NCBI RefSeq assembly: GCF_027942865.1
Contig: NC_134515.1
Location: 17,940,227-18,004,226 of the forward strand
DNA from: Odontesthes bonariensis
Taxonomy: Eukaryota > Chordata > Actinopteri > Atheriniformes > Atherinopsidae
Direction: 5' to 3'
Length of the DNA: 64,000 bases
How positions within the stretch are numbered: the first letter of the stretch is position 1; the number at the start of each line of letters is the position of its first letter. This document shows, one piece after another, positions 24,007-59,811 of the stretch. The position numbers and the translations under genes were made by a program. The notes under the pieces are model-generated. The model did no database searches. It was not told where the DNA came from and worked only from the letters and a program-made list of their open reading frames with translations.

Positions 24007-25440
24007 GCTAAAGGACAACGTATCCCCCTTTATGTAGTTTGTATTGTTAGCTTGTTATGCTAAGAAGATTCATCTTGTCAGTGAAAGGAAACAACACAAC
24101 CCCCCCGGCCCACCCATAAATTCTGTATTAAGCGAATTATATTCTCTTCAGTTAAAATGTCTCATTTCTTTAACAACAGAAGTGACACACTTACATGCAA
24201 ATTCTGAAATTACCCGTTAAATAACTTCCGCAAACATTAGCGCCACAGTACATAGATATCGGAGTGCTGCCACCTAGTGGGCTGGGGGTGAAGTTATTAG
24301 TCTGGTTGCATGTGGTGTTTGTCCGGACTAAAATAAACAGGCTCTGTCTGATCTACAACTGTACATTCCGTGCACTTATGGCTCGTTTCAGATGACACTG
24401 ACGTCAATTTAATTGCGAGGAATATCATGAATAAACAAGTGAAGGAATATTAACATCCGAAGAGGGGAACAACGAAGCTACGTTGCTCCATCTGCTGGGG
24501 GACCGAGGCGCTGCACCTTGCACCCTCACCCCTCCCCTCCCCTCCCTCCCTCCCTCCCAGTCATGTGTCACGCAGCTGCGCACCTCCTCCCAGTCGCCGT
24601 TGTTTCATTTGCGCCATTTTGTCCGCTCACTTTGTTGATTGGGCTTTAGCGAGCTGTACTAGAGCCAATCAGAGGGAAACCGGACAGCGAAGATACGGTA
24701 AGGGAGCCACGATTGAAGGCATTGGTAGTTGTCAGCACGGATTGGTTTGTCATGGACCAACCAAATTACTAACCCAGCTAAATGCAAAAAAATCAAATTG
24801 CAGTTTGATTTCGGCCGCTGTGACCGAGACTAGTTTGGCTGCAAATGGCTTCGTCTTCTCGTTGTTGGCTGCTATGAGGAAACATGATCTCTGCAGGTCT
24901 ACAAGCCTGCGCTAACGTTAGCCTGCGTGCTAAGATATTGACTCTCAAACAAAGAGACGGTGGAGACTGACACCGTCCACGCGTCAGCAAACGGTGCCCT
25001 GCAAACGACTAGAATTTGTAATAAAGATGCCATTAATTTGACCGAGTTTCGCCATGTACCAGATAACGAGCATCCATTTTGCGCTTTCCAGAATTTACCA
25101 TGCTTTGCATCTAGATGCGGCGCCAACCGCATTAGCCCACTTCGTTTACCCTCACAAGAAAATGTCCTGCTAATATAGTCCAGTGGAAGCTCTCGTGTGG
25201 ATCCTAATATTACAGTTAAATATCAGATGTAACGTTGACTGGTTTCGATACGAGTTGAATTAAAGCACCCACTCTTAAGGGCGCAATTTCAAATAATAAT
25301 ACCGTTGGCAGGAATTTTACTCGTTGATATAAGTTAAAAGAGAACCTTGTTTGCCCGATGTGTAATAGAACTATTAATAACATTTTCAAGAGGAATAGTG
25401 ATTGTCTGCTAAAAACACCATCTGTGTCTTTTGTCTCCAG
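24007..25440. promoter_or_regulatory. Divergent ngrn / nfya promoter region
   Basis: Head-to-head interval of about 1.4 kb between the two start codons. Visible sites: a full palindromic CRE, tgacgtca, at 24399-24406; a CTCF-like core tgccacctagtgg at 24268-24280; CCAAT boxes at 24665-24669 (agCCAATCAg, a textbook NF-Y site) and, as ATTGG, at 24638-24642, 24721-24725 and 24741-24745. A C/T-rich tract spans about 24515-24560. A consensus splice donor (gtaagg at 24698) could end a non-coding first nfya exon that joins the acceptor before 25441. Start sites cannot be fixed from sequence. Confidence 0.6.
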
Positions 25441-25462
25441 AGGACTGTGACAGTGACAAGCT

Positions 25463-28400
25463 ATGGAGCAGTACACCACTGCCACCACTACCACAGGGGA
25501 GCAGATTGTTGTGCAGACTACCAATGGACAGATCCAACAGCAGGTGAGCTGATCACACACATTAGATGTTTGGTCTGGACGCCACTATTAACCAATAATG
25601 CGGTGACTTAACAGAAGCTTTTACAGACTGCAAAAGCGTTTAAGGGATCCCATACCCAAGCCCAAAATGATTCATCCTCGTGCCAAATTTGAATTTATAC
25701 TGAACTCGATGTGTGACTGATGGCAATTTGACAAAAGACAGTCAAGACGTTCTGCTGGAATATTTATGAAAAAATGGTTGCTATTTGTTTTTTTTTTGTT
25801 TTTTTTACAACTTTATGGTTCGATCCTTTCTAATCTACATTTTAGTGAAAAAATCAAATGGTTGTACACTTGCTCAGTAATCAGCTGTAAAGGTTTCATT
25901 TGTCAACACGGCAACCAAACGGGTCTTTTGATTTTCTAACAAGCTTTCTGTGACGATCTCCAGGCCTCTGTCATTTAAGGGGTTTCCTTGCCATCATCCT
26001 GTTCTTTAGTTTTCCTCCACACGTTCTTGATGGTGTTCTGGCTCCACACAGTTTTGGATCACTGTTTTGCTGGAAAGCTGCCCAATGGCCGATGTTTTCT
26101 GCAGATCGCTCGATGTATTCCTCCAGAATCTCAACTTCTCCCTGTGTTCACGATGTTGTTTACTTTGAAGCCCAAGCCTAACTGTACAAAATAATTGTGA
26201 GAATCCACGATCGAGCGCTCGGTTTGGAGTTGGCGAGCTTTTGCCAAATCTGGATGACCTTTTACACGCTTGTCTTGGAAAACCAGCCTTGAGCAGTAAC
26301 CGCAGATGTGTCTGTTTCGACGTGTTGATACCAGGACTGCTCAGATATGTCAGGGCGGTCTTGATGGTGGTGCAGGCACCATAGATCATCTGTAAGAAGG
26401 TAATAGATGTTCTGGAGGAAAACATTAGGGAGCCTGCAGAAAAGCTTTCCTTTGGGCAGGCTGACAACTTTTCCAAAGTCAGAGTCCGGACTTGATTCCC
26501 ATCAATAATTTGAGGAGGGAAATAAAAGGGGAGTCGAGAAAGACTTCCAACCTTTGACCTTTGCAGAAGATCGTGGACCCCAGACCCACAAAAAGCTTGT
26601 GTTTCTTCCACTTTATCTACATCAGCAACACAAAGTTTTCCCGTGTTTTATTTCCATTCAGAAAGAACCCCCCCCCAAAAAAAAAAAAAAAATCACTATA
26701 AATTAGAAATTTGCAAGGATATGAACAGTTTTGGGCTTCACTGTACCTTTCTGAGACTGCGATGTCCCGCCTTGCCTGCAGGCACAGGGCACAGTGACGG
26801 CTGTGCAGCTGCAAACGGAGGCGCCGGTGGTGACGGCCTCAGGCCAGCAGGTGCAGACACTCCAGGTAGTGGTGTCACCGCCGCCCTGTGTCACCTCCAT
26901 AACAGTTTGACAGCCTACCCGTTTGCATGTTACACCCAGGGCTGTTTTTCACGACCCACCTGTGCTGTTTGGTTCATCATCATCCCCCCCGTCAGCATGT
27001 CCTGCATCTGTCTGAACTGCATGTTGCTCAGCACAGTGTGTTGTGTACCAGGCTCTGGTTTTTGCTTGTGCTCTCACGGCTGCAGAAAGACCACTGTTTG
27101 TCTGAGATGTGTCCGTCACTGGCTTTTGAAACCGAGTTTCAGAGGCCTGATGTTCTTGTTTTGTGAGCTTCTGCTGGTGATGCGTCTCGCTATTAGTTGA
27201 GGACCCTTCTGGGGTTCAAATATTGAACAGCATGTATCCGCTGCCATTGCTGGTAGTTAGATTCATCCTCTGCCAATATCTTTCTTATTATCTTTTTGCA
27301 AAATGGCAGTGAGTCTCTTTATCCTGACCCGTCTCCGTGGGATACATCTGCTTCCACAGGCTGTCAATTTTACTTTGTGGTCGATTTACGGACGCAGCTT
27401 TGACCAATAGCTTCGTCAGTTTCCCACCAAAAGGCTTGATTTTTATTTTTTTAGATTAAGTTTGTGTAGCGATTTAGTAATTTCCTATTGTAGCCTAAAC
27501 TCGTAATGAATTTAAGTAGGAACTACATTCAGGCTGCATTCTCCCCTACGTAAGGAGATGATTTAGTGGTTGTACACTGAGAAACTGAAGAAAAAGACAA
27601 TAAGGTATCAGCTATTACTTTTATCTGCAATGTTTTGTCCTGGATGTTTGGGATTTGACTTGCATGCATCCCTGTTGGTCACAGAGATGACGAGATAAAC
27701 GGAAGCAATGCTGCTCTAACGGCTTTGTGTACCTCTCTGTAGGTTCAAGGTCAGCCACTGATGGTTCAGGTGAGCGGTGGACAGCTCATCACTTCTTCTG
27801 GGCAACCTATCATGGTGCAGGCCATGTCAGGAGGCCAGGGTCAGACCATAATGCAGGTCCCTGTGTCTGGAGCTCAAGGACTACAGCAGGTATATGGAAA
27901 TGTTGGATTCTTGCTTGAAGACCAGGTTTTACTTCTTCAATGAGTTTCCATTCCACCCATTTTTTTTGCTTATTATTGTATTGATAAAATGATGATAATG
28001 TTGTAAGTTTCCTTTTATTTTTCTTCTTCTTCTTGTATCTAAATTTGAATGGCCATTTATATATGTTATTTTTTTAACTTAGGCTTTTTTCTGTCACTGG
28101 AACATTTGTGGTTAATCCACTGTCTTATTGACCGATAAGGTAAAAATCCACTGAAGGTGTAATTGTGTCTATGTGTAGATCCAGCTGGTGCAACCAGGTC
28201 AGATACAGCTGCAAGGGGGCCAGACTCTTCAGCTCCAGGGCCAGCAAGGTCAACCTCAGCAAATCATCATCCAGCAGCCACAGACCGCCATCACCGCTGG
28301 ACAAAACCAGGTGTTACATTTCATCAGTGGAATCAAATGAATACATTTCCAACATGTGATGTTTTGCTTCTTTATCTGTTGTGCCACAGTACCATTTTAT

Positions 28401-31076
28401 TCGAATAGATTTTCAGTCGTGAATAATTCTTGAATCGGGGACATTTTGTTCATTTTTTTTTATTTATTTTTTTTAGATATTCACAAGATACTTCAACTTG
28501 AAAAGAACATTTTTAAGTAACCAAATCTAAAATGAATCCAGACGCCTGCCTCGTATACAGCACTATAAAAATAAACTAAATATAAGTCTAGAAAGCGTGG
28601 GCTGATCTATCAACAGTCTAATGTTGTTTATCTATTCAGAGTCAAAGCTCGAGTTTTGTGTTAACTTTTGATCCTCCCGTTAAAAACAGGGGCAGCAGAT
28701 CAGCGTGCAGGGCCAGCAGGTGGCACAGACGGCTGACGGACAGACCATCGTCTACCAGCCTGTCAACGCAGACGGTTCTGTCCTCCAGCAGGGTGCGTCC
28801 GGGCTTCTTCGAACTTTTGCGTCTCCAACTTTACAAACTGGAGTATCGCCGAGTTGCCACTTTGGTTAAGATGATTGTCTGTGTGCAGGAATGATCACGA
28901 TTCCAGCTGCCAGCTTGGCAGGTGCCCAGATTGTACAAGCAGGAGGCGCCAACACTAACACCACCAACAGCGGCCAAGGCACTGTGACCGTCACCCTGCC
29001 CGTCTCCGGCAACATGGTCAATGCAGGTGGAATGGTCATGGTAAGACCCTGTTCAGAGGTACCCAGCATCTCATTATCTTTGTGTTTTTTTCTTTTACCC
29101 AGACTCTTGGAAGGGGGGATGAACTTTGAAGCGCACTTTTTTGTGTCAACCTTTCTTGTACTAATCACCTGTAGCAGAACTAGTTTAGATTAATTTTCAC
29201 CCTTGATTAAATATTAACGTGCTTTTAAAATGAGCCATCCACAGAGCTGCTTTTCTATTGTCTTGTTGGATAAGACGTGTTTTCTGTTTTAATTTTTGCC
29301 ACGACGAACAACTGTTCACATGTAAATGTCATTCACACGAGTCATCTTTTTCCAATAACTTAAATGCTCTGAAGAGTTGTGTTCAAGCATTCTTAAAAAG
29401 CACGTAAACATGATGCCTCGTGTCTACCGATGACACCCCTGAAAGGAAACCCAAATCTTATGAATACATTCTGTGATTATATTGTTTGGGTTCATGAAAT
29501 TCAATTTCTGAGCTGCAGACCACTCGGGATCAGCCCAAATCAAAGTCTAAATTAAAAGAATGATATCGTGTGTGTGGATGTAAAATGCGACTTTACGTGT
29601 GAAAGCTGTCCAGTGGCATACTGTACTGAATTGATGTAACTTCTTGTTTGTGTCATTTAAAAAGGAAAAAGTAATTTCATGTGCCTGGGGCTCTAAGCAC
29701 TGTGGGCCTGTTTGTGTTTCCCTGTCTATCAGATGGTGCCAGGAGGTGGCGGAGTTCAAACAATGCAGCGTATCCCCCTGCCGGGGGCAGAAATGCTTGA
29801 GGAAGAGCCTCTCTATGTCAACGCCAAACAATACCACCGCATCCTGAAACGACGACAGGCCCGGGCCAAGCTGGAGGCCGAGGGCAAGATCCCCAAAGAA
29901 AGGAGGGTATGTTCTAACTTTGACAATTGAACTGCAAATGTAACCAAATACTGCTGTTATGGAGACAAGCAATCAGGGCTTGTGATCACTTCGGTTGTCT
30001 GCTCTACGTGTTGGCTGGTGTGGAGGGTCGTGGCTGAGCGTGCTTTAATATGGGCTCTTTGGTAAAAACCAAAACAATGAGCTGTGAGCTACAAAACGTG
30101 AAATGCTCGGTAGTAACTATCCGTTTTCATATTGTGCAGTCTTAAAAAATTGTAGTTTGATAGACGGCATCAGAATCCAATCATTGTGAACGGTCCGTTC
30201 ACAATGATTGGATAGTGTTTTTCCTAGATTGTACGTTCTAGAGGCCACTAAAACTTTTCATATTTGTGTCAAAACTTTTAATTAATTGGTTGCAATGGGG
30301 GTGTGAAGAGTATTTCAAGCAATATGTAAACAAATGTTCCAGAAAAAGATCCCCTACCCCACGTTTAAGTAAAGAGAATAAAATTTGGTATCATGGATTT
30401 TGAGCTGTGTGTGTGTGTGTGTGTCACAAAGCTCAAAATCCATGATACCAAATGTTATTCTCTTTACTTCATGACATTACAATTAGCACACAAGTATGGT
30501 GTCTTTCCAAGCAGTAAGTTTGGCACGCCTCAAACGAATAATGAGCAACTGTCTCGCATGAGGAAAACGCACATTACAGCATGTAAACCTGTTGAAATAG
30601 ACCTACAGAATAGATTTATGAAATGTGTTGGGTATATATGGGATCCTTAAGGGAAAAAAATTAGCTGGACAAAAAAACCTTTTGTGGGTGATGTAAACAA
30701 TTAAACAAACGTGACTGAATGAATTCCTGATAAATGTGCAATAAATCAATGCCCCAGATTTCTCTCCGGCAGAAATACCTGCATGAGTCTCGCCACCGTC
30801 ACGCAATGCAGCGTAAGCGTGGAGACGGAGGACGCTTCTTTTCCCCTAAGGAAAAAGAGGAAGCAGCTTTGGCCTTGGCACAGGTAAGAAACAGTGAAGA
30901 AAATTAAACCTGTGAGTAGTTGATGTACCACCAATTAAGCACTGGGCTGTAAAATACACATATCATTTTTTGAATGAATAAAAAACCAAATCGTCTTTCT
31001 GTTCATGCAGCAGCAGCAGGAAATGGGCCAGACGACAGCAGATGAGACGGTGGCTCAGATGATCCGGGTCTCATAG
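25463..31076 (+). CDS. nfya: Nuclear transcription factor Y subunit alpha
   Basis: NF-YA joins the NF-YB/NF-YC histone-fold dimer and gives the trimer its CCAAT specificity in the nucleus. Coding exons: 25463-25543, 26782-26865, 27743-27889, 28179-28310, 28690-28792, 28889-29040, 29733-29906, 30773-30883, 31011-31076; total 349 residues (human 347). N-terminal two thirds is a Gln-rich activation domain with repeated GQ and VQ steps. The A1 helix that docks on NF-YB/C starts at YVNAKQYHRILKRRQ (261-275), the linker has the GKIPKERR stretch, and the A2 DNA-contact part is KYLHESRHRHAM (292-303), followed by GGRFF. The end, AQMIRVS, is the family's. The stretch after SPKEK (EEAALALAQQQQEMG) differs from mammals. 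Exon 3 (26782-26865) corresponds to the exon skipped in the short mammalian isoform. Confidence 0.97.
25970..26620 (-). mobile_element. Degenerate Tc1-like remnant in nfya intron
   Basis: On the minus strand a short stretch reads EILEEYIERSAEN followed by FQQNSDPK (about 26045-26130), which resembles the ILEENL...FQQDNDPKH part of Tc1/mariner transposases around the second catalytic Asp; a later NVWRKTK-like piece fits the ENLW segment. The rest is too changed to place and ends are not visible. It is decayed; the long open frame over it is out of register with this similarity. Confidence 0.45.
30176..30212. repeat. 37-bp near-perfect palindrome in nfya intron
   Basis: Two exact 18-base arms (tccaatcattgtgaacgg and its complement) around a single central T. 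It contains a CCAAT pentamer on each strand. No transposon ends or target duplication are apparent. Confidence 0.85.
30367..30469. repeat. Long hairpin with GT-repeat loop, nfya intron
   Basis: Arms of about 40 bases (from aagtaaagagaat... to ...attctctttactt) pair with only one or two differences, separated by a loop rich in GT repeats (about 30405-30424). A transcript would form a strong stem. It is 85 bp after the palindrome at 30176-30212. The stem could be a foldback remnant, a small-RNA precursor or a product of template switching; sequence alone does not say which. Confidence 0.75.
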
Positions 31077-31970
31077 CAACGTCATCACACTGCAGTCTGA
31101 ACTCTACCCTGCCCAAGAATCTTCATCCCAGCTAACCATTTAAAACACCCTCTCATTTCACATGTACTCCTTCCAGCCCCATTAAACCAAACTTTCAGTG
31201 GGGGTTCTCTGTTGTCTATCAACACCTTTACTGGTCTTCCAGGGAGCTGGCTGTGTGGCTGCTGAGCCAGTGGACTTCTTAGTTCTTCTTCATTCAAATG
31301 GAGGATACTCTCATGCTCAGCTCATCTGGCGGAGCACCTAAGCCCAGCTTTTTATTTTCATACTTTCTTTGAACAATAACGAAAGATGGATTTGTTTGTA
31401 AGCAGTCGCGCAGAGGGAATGACAGCCATGAAGCCATACTCTGTCAGACTGTGGTCTGTTAAATATATGCGGATTTCTCTCCAGTTGAAACTTTGCTTTA
31501 GAGCTTTTTGTAAATGGTACCTTTTTTTCATAAACATTTAAGTGTTAATGTTACACTGCTGTTCTGTATCATATATGTGACGCCTCTTATATTGTTATGT
31601 AATTATTTGAAGCCATGTACTGTGAGGGTGGGCTCATCAGACATCCAGGCCTCCATCCACTGAGCAAAAACTGAGATGTGATTTTGATGAAGATATTGTA
31701 CAGAGAGTCTTTTCTTCCCCGCTGTGTGGATATAAATACCAGTCCTGTAGATGCGTTTTATACAGTTTGTAGTTGGACTTTGTTTTTTTTGCAAGAAAAA
31801 AAAAATAGTTGTGTTGCATCACATTACATCCTCTAGCTGTGTAGTTGTTCCACCTAAAGTGTTACTTTTTTTTTTTTTTTTTGTTGTTGTCATTGTAGAT
31901 ATAATTTTTTTTAACCTTCAGACACAGTCATGCAATGTTTTTTTTTTTTTTAGTAATAAAAAAGGTTGGA
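31077..31970 (+). other. nfya: nfya 3' UTR with polyadenylation signal
   Basis: Non-coding continuation of the last nfya exon. aataaa occurs at 31955-31960. T-runs near 31869-31883 and 31938-31950. No other gene seen. Confidence 0.6.
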
Positions 31971-33540
31971 CATTACATTCATAAACCTTGTCAATTAAAA
32001 TTTTATAAAGTGACTCGAGGTCATTTGTGGTTAATTTTGTTATATCCCAGGAGTCTTATCTGTTGGCATAACAAACTCATCGGTACTGTTTGCATTAACC
32101 ACGCCAACAGTAATGGCTTGTTTGGGACGCAAGTGCAATTCATTCTGGGTGAAGTATCGGAAATCGCTATCTTTTCATTAAGATTGTGGAAAGGTTTGAG
32201 CAGAGTGTGGTGCTACCAAGCCTCTTTAAGGCTGCATCAAACTTCCATTAAAGATTATTTGCAGATGGGTTGTGGGGTTTATTTATTATATATTTCTTTG
32301 TAACATTGATAGTGCAATGAGTTGTCATCCTCTGCAGGGAGAGATGTACTTGTACAATCTAATAATAGCATTTAAAGGAACAGTCCTGGATTCCTCTTTT
32401 TTAAAGAAAAAACATTTTATTATTGGTATTTTAAATTCCCACTATGTAACTGATCTCTCACAGTGTTTGATTGACTGTAATTAACCAGGCTATACTGTGT
32501 ATGTAGTTACACTCAACAAAATAACAATGAATGCTAATTAATATAATGATGCAAAAGTACCAAGATAATAAGTTTATATGAACTCAAACGAGAAGTTACA
32601 TTTAACGTCATAAAAGCGTTTCGAGTCTCTTTCTGCTATTGCGACTGTTTGGTATATTTCAGTTGATCCTTCTATTAATGTTCACTTTCCATTGTTAATT
32701 TTTTCAATGATTTTTTTAAATTATTTATTGGTTTCCCTGTCTGTAGTTATTGGGCATCTTTGAATCCATTTGATTAGTCTCCAGTTATTTGAAGTAATTG
32801 TCATGTCTTTGTCATTGTATCTCCCTGCGGTGGTTGGATTAAACAAGGTGAAATGTTAACAGTCACTTAAATCAGAGGCCTGTTCAGACCTGATGCTGAC
32901 TGTTGCCCCGGGTGATCAGGTTGCAGGTGGACAGTGCTAAATTCTGGTGGCTTGAGGACATATCAAGGACACATTCTTATAACAGTGTGAATGCAAATGT
33001 GACCAGGAGTGAGAGCGTTCATGCACATTTCAAGCTATACGCAGCCTAAGAATGCACAAAGAAATCATTCTTCTCAACTTTTGATTCTCTTATATTTCAT
33101 GTGTCACATAAAAGCTTGTTTGGATGTTTGTAAAAATTCCACAAAAAAGCAACTCGGGTGAATCTAAGATGTATTAATGTGTGCATAATAATATTGTTCA
33201 GATCACTCTATGTAGTCAGGACTTAATAGATGATAAATTGATGTGAATATAGACGAGGTCAGTGACATCTGATCATAAATCGTCACTCAAGATGCATGTG
33301 AAGATGCCAGGTGTGAAACAGCATGTCCTCCTGTATTCAGAACACATTTTAAAACCAGGTATAAGCAGCCTCAAAGGGTCAGGACCAACGCTTTTTAACT
33401 CTTTTGGGTACTTGTCAACTTGTTCAGCAAATGTAACCCCTCCCTATTTCAACACAATGGAACAGAGTTAATTTGTAAGAATTAAAACACTGATAGATAT
33501 ACTAACAGACAGACAGTGGAAAAGAGATAGCCTCCCTGAA
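31971..33540. other. nfya-ahcyl1 intergenic sequence
   Basis: AT-rich DNA without recognisable exons, RNA genes or transposon ends. Short open frames show no family resemblance. Confidence 0.5.
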
Positions 33541-33574
33541 CAGGACCTCCCAGGTATAAATGTTCTGATTAGCA

Positions 33575-34194
33575 GGCTCTACCAATCAGAAGCTATGAAT
33601 TGTGAACGCTGGCACACAGTCGGCCAATCATGGTAGAGGGGGCGGGACTTGTGCTCAGTCTCCTTGGCAGCTTAACTGGAGCACTTAGGGCAACGGAAAC
33701 TGAACATCTACGCGTGCGCCAACAAATAAATAACTAATGCCTGCGACAACCCAATATTGTAATTACTCTTGTTACGGTTAACCTCAGCCGTTACTACTCA
33801 GGTTTCCCCTCCAATGGGCTGGAGAACTGGATGATACCGCCTACACGCTGCTCACTTGCTCGGGTGACAGCCTCAACAAACCGCCCCCTCCCGTCGAAGA
33901 TGTTGCTGTCTGCGCCTGACAGCTGAACTGCAGAAGCGAAACAAGTGCCTGTGCCGCTCTCTCAGAAAGTACAAGGATAGGAGCCAGAAAACGGCTTTAT
34001 CAGCCTCAAAGTGAGCTACCCAGTGCTTCGTTCGTAGGTCTAGTGCTTTATTGCTTCATCGTCGCTTCGCTCATTTTAAGCCACGAAGCTTAACAAGAGA
34101 GCAAGAAGGCGACGGATAAAGCTTAACATCAGTCTGAAGTCAATAGAGAGCTGGCTTTTTCCCCCCCTTCTGGTATCGGTATCAATCGGATGCA
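33575..34194 (+). promoter_or_regulatory. ahcyl1: ahcyl1 promoter and 5' UTR
   Basis: Two CCAAT boxes in NF-Y context (acCCAATCAg-like at 33582-33586 and gCCAATCA at 33624-33628) are 42 bp apart and are followed by a GC box (gggggcgggact, 33637-33648). No TATA box is evident. GC content stays raised to the start codon at 34195. This is the layout of a TATA-less housekeeping promoter. Confidence 0.6.
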
Positions 34195-57750
<23,556 letters not shown>

Positions 57751-57759
57751 TTTAGATCA

Positions 57760-58270
57760 TTTACAGCTCTGTCTTCAAAGAAGTTGGGACGCCATAAAAA
57801 TGGGTATAACACAAAGACGTCAAATGTTGAAACTGAGACATTTGATTGTAGTTTGAAAATCATATGCTCATTTTGAATTTTTATGTGAATAACAATGTTC
57901 AAAAACTTGGAATTTTTTCAGCAAAAAGTTGGAAAATGTGTGTATGCTGGAAAGATGTATGCCGAGTCAGGTCTTGACAGGTGTGTTAGCAATGAGAATA
58001 ATGTTCCTTAGTGGAAAATAGAAGAGATTTTGGGTAATTTAAAGTCTAACAGAACAGAACATTGTTTGAATTCAGAGACTTGTTGAGAAACAAGACTAAA
58101 AACTCTTACTGAATGGATGGTATTTCTTATTTCAGCAAGACGATGACAAACCACAGCCTGCAATTATTACACCAGCATGGCTGCTTAGTAAAAGAGTCTG
58201 GAAGCTAAACTGGCCTGCCTGCAGTTCAGACCTGTTACTGTCACATCTCACTGAAGACGATTGGTGCTTT
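57760..58270 (+). mobile_element. Decayed Tc1/mariner-type element, second copy
   Basis: Starts near aagttgggacgcc and gtcaaatgttgaaactgag, shared with the family seen on the other strand at 37310-38235. Near 58135-58235 it reads QQDDDKPQPAIITPAWLL and KLNWPACSSD, like the FQQDNAxPH...W...NWPACSPDL region of its transposase. The middle of the element is missing. Confidence 0.65.
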
Positions 58271-59106
58271 AAGGACTATGGGGAGAAAAAAAAAAAAAAA
58301 AAAACACAACAAAGGAGGCGAGTTCACTTTTAAAAACTATAATTTTTTAACTCTAGTTTTAAAAACAACAATTGTGCTGTTAAAACGAGATTTAATACAA
58401 CGATATAGCCACAATCCCAATTGTTATTTGTTTTAGTATGCATCAAATTTAAAATGGGCATATATATTTTTAACAAACAATAACATTTAATAATTTCACA
58501 CATTCTCTTTGTACCACTCCACAAGGAGTTTAGATGATCTGCAAAGATTTTCTTTTTAAAGAAACCTCCCAACTTCTTTAGAAAGTTGAACAACTAAACA
58601 TCAGCACTGACCTTAATTATATTAATCATACCTTTTTGTAAAACCACACTTATTTGTGTCGCATTTAATGTCTTTCTTCCACTGCTTCTGCTAGTAATTG
58701 TAACTCGTAATGTAAGATCTGTATTTTGAGGAAATTATTAGACTTTGTCTGGCATATGATTTTCACTGTCCTAATTTGATCCAACAGGGTCCCTTGAGTA
58801 ACATTTCATGTGATCAAAAGTGTATGCTATATATGAAAATGAATGCATTAAATCAGCAATAAACTAAGTCTTTTTAAAAGAGAAAAGCTACTTTAAATTG
58901 AGTTTCTTTAGAAACTAATTCAGAGAATGGAGGAGAGGCCTTGGTGGTTATACAGTGCTTTCCATGATTTTGGGGATAAAGCTGGCATTCATGGCTGCTA
59001 ACACTTCTACATAACTCCCTGAATGTGCCTTACCTCTACATTCTCCACACTGTTTTTCTTGACCGTCAGCCCTGCTGGCTGAACGTCAAACCGCTGCTCC
59101 TCTCTG

Positions 59107-59231
59107 GAATATTCGCCGACTCGCACACCAAGCCAGCTGCATGAGTTTCTAATATTAACAGTTCAGTCACTGAGCTTGGAGGAGGAGGAGGGGGCAGAGA
59201 GCGTTCTGGAAGCCTGGTTGTAACTATATAA
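59107..59231 (+). promoter_or_regulatory. hsp70 heat shock promoter (HSEs and TATA box)
   Basis: Two heat shock element cores: gaatattc at 59107-59114 and ttctggaa at 59204-59211, opposite arrangements of the HSF1 unit nGAAn. A TATA box (tatataa) is at 59225-59231, just after the second. Transcription would start near 59255. Each HSE shows only two clean units, so inducibility is likely but its strength is not predictable. Confidence 0.7.
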
Positions 59232-59254
59232 GCAGCAGGCCTGAGTCAGTCCTG

Positions 59255-59789
59255 GCATGAGTTTCAGAAGAAGTGCACAAAGACTGAAGCTGACTCGTAG
59301 GAAACTTCCCAGGAGAATCTTCTCCCACTTCTAACAGAGAGATCATCACTGAAAGTAAGTACCCGCAGCTAGGAGATTTGAGATATATGCGGTCGAAAAC
59401 TTCTGAGATGTCTGTCAAATTCAGTAGTTTTAATCCTCAGCATAAACTAATCAGTTCAGCTTTAATTAAATATTTTTCAGTAGTGAGTATTAGAAGCATG
59501 TACAAAACTATTCCAGGCTTGATGTTTGAGAAATTCTTTGACACAGGAGATACAAAACTTGTAGAAATTGTGAAGTAGAGTCACTAGCATAGTTTGTAGC
59601 CAATAATTAGTTGTACCACTCAGCCAGTGTTAATTAATTATTAAGCACACAACAAATGAATGTGATGACTAGATGGATGGAGTAGACACACGTTTTCATG
59701 AGCATTACTTACTACAGTCAATTGATTTTGACTGTTTTGACTTCAAATTCCTTCACTATTAAAATGCTATGTTTTCTGGATCTGTTTAG
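59255..59789 (+). other. hsp70 5' UTR exon and 5' UTR intron
   Basis: After the TATA box a leader of about 100 bp ends at a perfect donor, gaaa|gtaagt (intron from 59355), and an acceptor tctgtttag ends at 59789, 22 bp before the start codon. A leader intron would separate the promoter from an uninterrupted coding exon. Start site is inferred from TATA spacing. Confidence 0.65.
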
Positions 59790-59811
59790 ACACTTCCAAG
59801 CAACAAGCAAG

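Noticed and set aside
24007-24018. Four extra N-terminal codons for neugrin
   Set aside because: They would begin at TTG; the ATG at 24006 has a strong context and is the first ATG.
26006-26611. 201-codon minus-strand open frame in nfya intron 2
   Set aside because: Its translation matches no family, and transposase-like wording appears in another frame of the same strand, so it is a chance frame over a Tc1-like relic.
29547-29972. 141-codon minus-strand open frame
   Set aside because: It is antisense to nfya exon 8 and has no similarity of its own.
59698-59811. Longer N-terminus for hsp70 starting at 59698
   Set aside because: The extra 38 residues have no Hsp70 counterpart, and an acceptor site (to 59789) and the MSSAKG start lie within; this is intron sequence.
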